DNA from: Paludibacteraceae bacterium
Lineage (GTDB): Bacteria; Bacteroidota; Bacteroidia; Bacteroidales; Paludibacteraceae
NCBI GenBank assembly: GCA_017960065.1
Contig: JAGCZK010000173.1
Location: 1-20,468, forward strand
Length of the DNA: 20,468 bases
Direction: 5' to 3'
In this document: positions 15,323 through 20,468 of the stretch, one piece after another
Layout of the letters: every line of letters begins with the position of its first letter
Numbering within the stretch: the first letter of the stretch is position 1
Made by a program: the position numbers and the translations under genes
Notes under the pieces: model-generated
The model's database searches: none
What the model saw: the letters and a program-made list of their open reading frames with translations, nothing else
What the model was told of the DNA's origin: nothing

Positions 15323-16140
15323 AAACGAAAGTTCTTTCCCTGTTCTTTACGCTGGCCCTCTCCCTTTTGCTGACGGCATGTAGCGCGAATATCGCGCCGG
15401 CGTTGTCCGACGAAGAGTCCTTTAACCCCGAAATTGCCCGCCAGTACGGCACGGGTGCGCAAGAGTCCAGCGCAGTCAAGTTGTTGGAGGTGCCGCTGTA
15501 CGACCCGGTCTCCACGCCGGCCGACATTGCCCAGCTTTCGTTGCGTTTCGGCTTCAACCTGCTGGTGTGCTGGATTGTGGTGTATTTCTTTTACTACCGT
15601 AAGAGCCGCCGCCACGATTATCTGGCGACATTCCTGATTTTCAACACCACCATGTTCCTGCTCATCTGCCTGATGAAAAACGTGAACATGCAAATCGGTC
15701 TGACCTTGGGTCTGTTCGCTATCTTTGGCATGATCCGGTACCGTACCGAAACCGTTCCTATCCGCGAAATGACCTATCTGTTTGTCATTACCGGCATGGC
15801 GGTCATCAACGGGTTGGCCATGGTGGTGTCCTTTGTCGAACTGGTCTTTGCCAATTTGTTGTTCATTGCGCTGATTGCAGCGGTCGAATACGTGAAAGTG
15901 GGCAAGTCGAAGGCGACGAAACTGATTTTGTACGACCGCATCGACATGATTGTCCCCGAGAAACGCCAGGAACTGATTGCCGATATCGAAAAACGTACCG
16001 GCATTGAAGTGGACAGCATTGAAATCGGCCACATCGACTTTTTGCGCGACGCCGCTTTCATTAAGGTAACCTATATTTTGAAACCCGGCGAAACCGAAAC
16101 CATTGGCGAACTGGTGAAAGCGAAAAATTACGTGAACTGA
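15319..16140 (+). CDS. DUF4956 multi-spanning membrane protein with N-terminal lipobox
   Basis: This 273-residue protein has an N-terminal signal ending in LTAC (cysteine 21), a good lipobox, then a soluble stretch of about 50 residues. Membrane segments follow at about 79-93, 101-119, 127-141 and 153-191 (probably two helices). The segment GLTLGLFAIFGMIRYRTE is the DUF4956 signature. The C-terminal part after about residue 200, including DSIEIGHIDFLRDAAFIKVTYI, looks like a small alpha/beta (ferredoxin-like) domain, probably cytoplasmic. DUF4956 proteins have no established activity but often sit next to VTC polymerases. A channel or membrane partner for polyphosphate, comparable in role to the membrane part of yeast VTC, is an inference. 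It overlaps the VTC gene by 4 nt and the next gene by 1 nt (TGATG). Confidence 0.92.
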   Translation: MKTKVLSLFFTLALSLLLTACSANIAPALSDEESFNPEIARQYGTGAQESSAVKLLEVPLYDPVSTPADIAQLSLRFGFNLLVCWIVVYFFYYRKSRRHDYLATFLIFNTTMFLLICLMKNVNMQIGLTLGLFAIFGMIRYRTETVPIREMTYLFVITGMAVINGLAMVVSFVELVFANLLFIALIAAVEYVKVGKSKATKLILYDRIDMIVPEKRQELIADIEKRTGIEVDSIEIGHIDFLRDAAFIKVTYILKPGETETIGELVKAKNYVN

Positions 16141-17009
16141 TGAAACGTTTTTGTCTGGTGTTGCTGGCGCTGCTGCCAGCGTCGGCCCTGTGGGCGGCGT
16201 CGGCAGACGAAGTGGCCGATATCCGTTCGGAAGAGTCGTCGGTTTCGCAGGTGGGGTTGCGTACCGGGGTGAGCCTGCAATACTCGCCCGTGCGCCATTT
16301 GCAGCTCGACTTGGCGGAAGAGGTGCGCGTGCGCAATAATTTCATGACCTTCGACGCCTCTTACACGGCGTTTGAAATTTCGTACAAGGTGCATCCGAAC
16401 ATCCGTTTTGGGGCAGGCTATGAGTTTCAGCTGCTCTACAAGGACGGCAAGAAATCGACCGATTACGTGAACTTTTGGCAGATGCGCCACCGGGCGCTGG
16501 CCAATGTTACCGGCTCGTACAAGTACATGCGTTGGAATTTCAGCTTGCGCGAGCAGTACCAGGCCACCTTCCGGACCGATTTGGATGCGATAGGCCAACT
16601 CGAAAAGGCCAATCCGAAGATGGTGCTCCGCAGCCGCTTCAAGGTAACCTACAGCTTCTTTTCGAAACCGGTGAAGCCCTTTGCTTCGGTCGAGATGTAC
16701 AATCCGCTCAACCAGTCGGCCTTTGTCCGCGACATGATGGACTCCGACTTGCAGGTGGTGCGTACGGGCGATGCCAATTACGGCAAAACCTTCCGCCAGT
16801 TGATGCGCCCCTCGTGGATCGACAAGATGCAATACCGCTTAGGGGTGGAGTGGCGCCTCGACGCCCATAGCACGTTCGAGTTCTTCTACTTGTTTGAGCA
16901 CACCTTCGACAAAGACGTGGATGTGAAAAAAGGAGGAGCCCGGGTGGTCGTTTCCGACGAACGGATGTACAACCACGCACTCGGCGTTTTCTACCAGTAC
17001 CGCTTCTAA
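16140..17009 (+). CDS. DUF2490-like outer-membrane beta-barrel protein
   Basis: This 289-residue protein has a signal peptide (MKRFCLVLLALLPASALWAAS) and no internal hydrophobic helices. The mature part is made of amphipathic strands of about 10 residues with aromatic ends, such as TAFEISYKVHPNIRFGAGYEF, YMRWNFSLREQYQATF and FEFFYLFEHTF. It ends in Phe (YQYRF), as outer-membrane barrels do. Length and strand pattern fit DUF2490. It is the last gene of the four-gene operon, joined to the DUF4956 gene by a TGATG overlap. Its place in the operon suggests an outer-membrane part of the same polyphosphate-related system; whether it is a pore, an anchor or something else cannot be told. The family assignment is less certain than the barrel prediction. 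Confidence 0.86.
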   Translation: MKRFCLVLLALLPASALWAASADEVADIRSEESSVSQVGLRTGVSLQYSPVRHLQLDLAEEVRVRNNFMTFDASYTAFEISYKVHPNIRFGAGYEFQLLYKDGKKSTDYVNFWQMRHRALANVTGSYKYMRWNFSLREQYQATFRTDLDAIGQLEKANPKMVLRSRFKVTYSFFSKPVKPFASVEMYNPLNQSAFVRDMMDSDLQVVRTGDANYGKTFRQLMRPSWIDKMQYRLGVEWRLDAHSTFEFFYLFEHTFDKDVDVKKGGARVVVSDERMYNHALGVFYQYRF

Positions 17010-17040
17010 GGCAATTTTTTTAGCCCGCCCGAAATCCCGG

Positions 17041-18696
17041 TCAGGCAAATACCAGAATCAGGATTTGCGCCGAAATGATGCGCAAAAACATGCTCAGCGG
17101 ATAGACGGTTGAATAGGTGACCGCCGGAGCGTCGGTCTGGCTGATCGAACCCGCGTAGGCCAAGGCAGGCGGGTTGGTCGTGCAGCCGGCAATGAGGCCG
17201 ATGAGCGAGAAGTAGTTGAGGCGCAGCAGGCGGCCGACAATCGAGACGATGATGGCCGGAATCAGCGTGATGGCCAGACCGCACAGCATCCACAGCACTC
17301 CGTTGGCCGACAATACCGTTTCGACAAAACGTCCTCCGGCCGAAATGCCCACACTCGCCAAAAACAGGCAGATTCCCAATTCGCGCAACATCAGGTTGGC
17401 ACTTTGTGCCGTATAGGTCACTAACTTGAACTGTGCGCCAAACCTTCCGATCAGGATGGCCACAATCAGCGGGCCACCTGCCAATCCCAATTTGGCCGGC
17501 ATCGGCATGCCCGGAAAGTAAATGGGAATGCTGCCCACGATGATACCCAGCAGGATGCCGAGGAAAATGGTGATCAAATGCGGCTCGTTGAGGCGTTTGA
17601 GGGTGTTGCCCAGCAGTTGCTCCGCCTTGCGAATGGCGTCGATCGGTCCGACCACCATGACGCGGTCGCCGACTTGCAGCACCAGGTTGGGGGTGGCCAG
17701 CAGGTCGATGCCCGAACGGTTGACACGGGTGATGTTGACGCCGAAATCGCTACGCATGCGCAGCGAGCCCAGCGTGCGGCCGTTGATGCGGTTTTGGGTG
17801 ATGACGATGCGGCGCGAAACCATTTTGGATTCGTCTTCTTTCCATTCCATTTCGGCGGGTTCGCCGATAATCGCCTCGATGGCGCGCACATCGGCAAGCG
17901 ATGCGATGATGAGCAGGGTGTCGCCGGTTTGAATCAGCGTTTGGGCCGACGGAATGACAAATTCGTCGTTGGAGTACATGCGCGACACCACAAATTCGCG
18001 TTTGATGAGTTGCTGGCATTCGGCGATGCTTTTGCCGTTGAGCGCCCGGTTGGTGACTTTGAGCGTCAGGCGTTCGGGCTTTTCGGTTTCGACACTGGCT
18101 TTTTCAGTCAGTTTCTTTTCTTCCTCTTCCAATTTGATGCGTCCCAGGTAACGCAGTCCGATCATGGTGCCGATGATACCGATGACGCCCATCGGGTAAG
18201 CCACCGCATATCCCAGGCCGATGGGGTCGCCGGCGTAGTCGATCTGCCGGAGCGCCTCTTCGGCCGCACCCAAGCCCGGAGTGTTGGTGACGGCTCCCGA
18301 CAGAATGCCGGTCATCATGGGCATGTTGATGCCGTCCACCAGGTAATAGAGAAGGACGGCCGTGGCCAGGTTGAGCAGGATGAGCCCGACGGCCAGCAGA
18401 TTGAGCTTGATGCCCCCTTCCTTAAACGAGGCGAAAAAGCCCGGGCCGACTTGCAATCCGATGGAATAGACGAACAGAATCAATCCGAATTCCTTGATAA
18501 ATCCGAGAACGGTCGGGTTGACGGTGAAGCCGAAGTGGCCGACCAGAATCCCGACGAAAAGCACCAGCGTGACTCCCAGCGAGACACCGCTGATTTTGAC
18601 TTTTCCGAGCAAAACGCCCAGTACGATGATGAACGAATAAATTAAAAGTGTACGACCGATAGACTCGTTGGTGAACAGATCAAAAAGCCACTGCAT
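17041..18696 (-). CDS. AspT/YidE-type transporter with two TrkA-C (RCK-C) domains
   Basis: This 551-residue inner-membrane protein is built as two membrane halves around a cytoplasmic centre. The first half has helices within about residues 15-185 (LIYSFIIVLGVLLG, FILFVYSIGLQVGPGFF-like segment, GILSGAVTNTPGLGAA). Two TrkA-C domains follow (about 210-280 and 290-365), each with a GDTLLI or GDRVMV strand. The second half has the repeated motif GLIAGCTTNPPALAYA. The GA/C-x-TN-x-P motif in both halves marks the aspartate:alanine antiporter (AspT)/YidE/YbjL family. The substrate is unknown; RCK-C domains usually sense a small ligand. The start at 18696 is preferred over the in-frame ATG at 18747 because an exact -7 box lies between them and because MQWLFDLFTNES is a typical beginning. 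It converges with the barrel gene, with 31 bp between stops. Confidence 0.92.
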   Translation of the reverse strand: MQWLFDLFTNESIGRTLLIYSFIIVLGVLLGKVKISGVSLGVTLVLFVGILVGHFGFTVNPTVLGFIKEFGLILFVYSIGLQVGPGFFASFKEGGIKLNLLAVGLILLNLATAVLLYYLVDGINMPMMTGILSGAVTNTPGLGAAEEALRQIDYAGDPIGLGYAVAYPMGVIGIIGTMIGLRYLGRIKLEEEEKKLTEKASVETEKPERLTLKVTNRALNGKSIAECQQLIKREFVVSRMYSNDEFVIPSAQTLIQTGDTLLIIASLADVRAIEAIIGEPAEMEWKEDESKMVSRRIVITQNRINGRTLGSLRMRSDFGVNITRVNRSGIDLLATPNLVLQVGDRVMVVGPIDAIRKAEQLLGNTLKRLNEPHLITIFLGILLGIIVGSIPIYFPGMPMPAKLGLAGGPLIVAILIGRFGAQFKLVTYTAQSANLMLRELGICLFLASVGISAGGRFVETVLSANGVLWMLCGLAITLIPAIIVSIVGRLLRLNYFSLIGLIAGCTTNPPALAYAGSISQTDAPAVTYSTVYPLSMFLRIISAQILILVFA

Positions 18697-18717
18697 AGAA
18701 AGGATGTTTTTCGGCCG

Positions 18718-18725
18718 CAAAGTTA
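18718..18725 (-). promoter_or_regulatory. -7 box (TAACTTTG) of the AspT/YidE-type gene
   Basis: This is an exact TAnnTTTG match on the minus strand, 21 bp upstream of the start at 18696, giving a leader of about 15 bases. The -33 region is poor. Confidence 0.5.
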
Positions 18726-18794
18726 CGCTTTTTTTGCTCGAAAACACCTATCCGCCCTAATATTTTAATCCTTCGTCAAAAAAAATCCGCGGGC

Positions 18795-18826
18795 CTTGGA
18801 TATTTTGCCGAAAAGCTGTATATTTG
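18795..18826 (+). promoter_or_regulatory. Promoter of the candidate structured RNA (CTTG-N20-TATATTTG)
   Basis: TATATTTG at 18819-18826 is an exact TAnnTTTG match, and CTTG at 18795-18798 is at the usual -33 distance. It points away from the transporter gene and towards the opposite-strand mfd gene, with no plus-strand protein gene behind it. The expected start (about 18831) falls exactly where the closing stem of the RNA begins. Confidence 0.55.
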
Positions 18827-18830
18827 TATT

Positions 18831-19004
18831 ACCGTATCGCACATTTTGGGAAACTTAACAATTAATTCAAAACCGAGCAACTTCGGCGTTTCAATGGCGT
18901 GCCGTTATTGACCTTCGGGTCTTTTGGACGGATTACAAAGATAGCCGGGGCCTCAAATCCTACTATTTTCGAGTTTGGATCATAAATGGCGATACGGTTT
19001 TTTT
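18831..19004 (+). ncRNA. Candidate structured non-coding RNA (~174 nt, 6S-like outline)
   Basis: The 5' end ACCGTATCGC (18831-18840) pairs perfectly with GCGATACGGT (18989-18998). After one bulged A the stem continues as CATTT (18842-18846) with AAATG (18984-18988), then AAACTT (18851-18856) with GAGTTT (18971-18976). Inside are a CCGA/TCGG hairpin (18873-18886) and a longer one in which CCGT (18902-18905) pairs with ACGG (18928-18931) and GACC-UUCG-GGTC closes with a UUCG loop (18910-18921). Seven T (18998-19004) follow the closing stem. A consensus promoter lies immediately upstream. Length and closed outer stem resemble 6S RNA, but I cannot confirm the family; a new RNA is equally possible. 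tmRNA and RNase P RNA are much longer, and the conserved SRP RNA loop is not seen. Confidence 0.58.
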
Positions 19005-19039
19005 GTGCCCGTTGCCCAGATGCAAATGCACTGGTTGCG

Positions 19040-20468
19040 TCAAGCGGGTTTCTCCACCTCTTGTAGCAGCTGATAGGCCTGGCGGACCGTCGTGATCTGG
19101 TCCACCACCAGCACCTGTTTTTCGCCTGCCATCCGGAATTTGGCGCCAGAGCGGTAGGCGGCGAAGTGGTTGAGGATTCGGCCGAACGTGTCGGACTGGT
19201 AGTACGAGGCATGCCCGCTGCCCAAAAATTGGGCGGTCATGCGGCTGTTTTTGATGGTCAGTTTTTCGATGCCGAGGCGCATGCAGGTCCACCGCAGGCG
19301 GACAACGGTCACCAACTCTTCGGCCATGGGCGGAATCGGACCGAAACGGTCGGTCAGCTCTTGCAGGAATTTTTGCAGCTGCTCTTCGTTTTTGATGCCG
19401 TCGAGGCGGCGGTACAGGTCCATGCGCTCCGACACGCTCCCGACATAGTCGGCCGGAATCAGCATTTCGAGGTCCGACTCAAACAGGCAGTCGCTTGCCA
19501 GTTGCGCCTCTTCGGCGCGGTTTTCTTCGGCAAACAAATCGGCAAATTCCTCGTGGCGCAGCTCGTGAACCGCCTCGTCCAATATCCGGTGGTAAGTTTC
19601 GTAGCCCAAGTCCGAAATGAACCCGCTCTGTTCCCCTCCCAGAATGTTGCCGGCCCCGCGGATGTCGAGGTCCTGCATGGCAATGTGGATGCCGCTGCCC
19701 AGTTCCGAAAAGTTTTCGATGGCCTGCAGCCGCCGGCGCGAGTCGTTGGGGAGCGACGCCAGGGGAGGCGTGATCAGGTAGCAGAACGCCTTCTTGTTGG
19801 TGCGGCCCACCCGCCCGCGCAACTGGTGCAGGTCGCTGAGGCCGAAATTCTGGGCGTTGTTGATAAACATGGTGTTGACATTCGGAATGTCGATGCCCGA
19901 TTCGATGATGGAGGTGGCCAGCAGGATGTCGTATTCGCCGTTGATGAAGTTGAGGATCAGCTCCTCGAGTTTGTCGCTGTCCATCTGGCCGTGCCCCACG
20001 GCAATCTGCGCCTTGGGAACCAGCTTGTGCAGGTATTGTTCCAATTCGGGCAGGTTGCTGATGCGGTTGTTGACAAAAAACACCTGTCCGCCGCGGCTCA
20101 GTTCGTATTCGATGGCCTCCTTGATGACGTCGCCGTCGAGCCCGATCAGCTCGGTTTGGACCGGGTAGCGGTTGGGGGGCGGGGTGGCGATGACCGACAA
20201 GTCGCGTGCGCCCATCAGCGAGAACTGCAGCGTGCGCGGAATGGGGGTGGCCGTCAGGGTCAGGGTATCGACGTTGACCCGCAGTTGTTTCAACTTTTCT
20301 TTGGCACTGACCCCGAATTTCTGTTCCTCGTCGATGATGAGAAGCCCCAAGTCCTTGAATTTAATGTCTTTACCGAGCAATTTGTGGGTGCCGATGAGGA
20401 TGTCGATGCGGCCTTCGGCCAGTTCCTCGCGGATGCGTTTGACATCGGCGGCGCTGCGGGCGCGGCTC
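19040..20468 (-). CDS. mfd: Transcription-repair coupling factor Mfd, C-terminal part
   Basis: The frame is open to the right edge (first visible residues SRARSAADVKRIREEL), so the gene continues outside the window. About 475 residues are present. In order they show IGTHKLL, the Walker B-type DEEQKFGV, motif III TLTATPIPRTLQFSLMGARD, FFVNNRISNL, motif V ATSIIESGIDIPNVN and motif VI QLRGRVGRTNKKAFCYLI. The LGGEQSGFISDLGYETY segment of the relay helix region and the Mfd C-terminal (TRCF) domain follow. Mfd is a DNA translocase that removes RNA polymerase stalled at lesions and recruits UvrA. All visible helicase motifs are intact. The stop lies 36 bp from the end of the candidate RNA on the other strand. 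Confidence 0.97.
   Translation of the reverse strand, partial: SRARSAADVKRIREELAEGRIDILIGTHKLLGKDIKFKDLGLLIIDEEQKFGVSAKEKLKQLRVNVDTLTLTATPIPRTLQFSLMGARDLSVIATPPPNRYPVQTELIGLDGDVIKEAIEYELSRGGQVFFVNNRISNLPELEQYLHKLVPKAQIAVGHGQMDSDKLEELILNFINGEYDILLATSIIESGIDIPNVNTMFINNAQNFGLSDLHQLRGRVGRTNKKAFCYLITPPLASLPNDSRRRLQAIENFSELGSGIHIAMQDLDIRGAGNILGGEQSGFISDLGYETYHRILDEAVHELRHEEFADLFAEENRAEEAQLASDCLFESDLEMLIPADYVGSVSERMDLYRRLDGIKNEEQLQKFLQELTDRFGPIPPMAEELVTVVRLRWTCMRLGIEKLTIKNSRMTAQFLGSGHASYYQSDTFGRILNHFAAYRSGAKFRMAGEKQVLVVDQITTVRQAYQLLQEVEKPA

Noticed and set aside
17010..17040. Terminator between the convergent barrel and transporter genes
   Set aside because: Only 31 bp, with a T run (seven T) but no stable hairpin before it.
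18697..18747. Extension of the transporter by 17 residues from the ATG at 18747
   Set aside because: An exact -7 box (18718-18725) falls inside the extension, and the downstream start gives the usual N-terminus of this family.
18862..19212. Short minus-strand open frame covering the candidate RNA and the mfd 3' end
   Set aside because: It overlaps mfd in another frame and has no start signal or family features; the RNA-structure signals explain the region better.
1..20468. Mobile elements, CRISPR arrays, tRNA or rRNA genes
   Set aside because: No transposase or integrase motifs, no regularly spaced short repeats and no tRNA- or rRNA-like segments were seen on either strand.

Overview
The window comes from a member of the Bacteroidota, probably a Bacteroidales-like bacterium with a type IX secretion system (T9SS). 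The evidence is one gliding-motility-type (type B) sorting domain, T9SS type A-like tails on two glycanases, a membrane-bound beta-propeller/triple-Tyr/HTH regulator, and several -7 boxes of the Bacteroidota form TAnnTTTG. Coding DNA is moderately GC-rich, while the regulatory gaps are AT-rich.

Left part (1-2297): the 3' part of a large repeat-rich surface protein ending in a T9SS type B sorting domain. It converges on a membrane-anchored regulator across a perfect 16-bp hairpin (2370-2404).

Beta-glucan block (2424-13948): the regulator is transcribed divergently from a 1838-residue GH81 endo-beta-1,3-glucanase. A 15-bp palindrome lies midway between the two candidate promoters. A GH16 laminarinase-like enzyme follows on the same strand, with its own upstream gap and terminator. 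Both enzymes carry signal peptides, putative carbohydrate-binding modules and C-terminal sorting tails, so they should act outside the cell on a beta-1,3-glucan. No SusC/SusD pair is in the window.

Polyphosphate block (14112-17009): a compact four-gene operon with 4-nt, 4-nt and 1-nt overlaps. It encodes a small exported beta-strand repeat protein, a VTC-type polyphosphate polymerase, a DUF4956 multi-spanning membrane protein with a lipobox at its N-terminus, and a DUF2490-like outer-membrane barrel. The arrangement suggests a polyphosphate-related system reaching from cytoplasm to outer membrane; this is the best candidate for a poorly described protein system here.

Right part (17041-20468, minus strand): an AspT/YidE-type transporter with two TrkA-C domains, then the C-terminal part of the transcription-repair coupling factor Mfd. 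The 343-bp gap between them appears to hold an unlisted structured RNA on the plus strand. It has a perfect TAnnTTTG box, a 5' end complementary to its 3' end, a UUCG hairpin and a terminal run of seven T. Its size and closed outer stem recall 6S RNA, but its identity is not proven.
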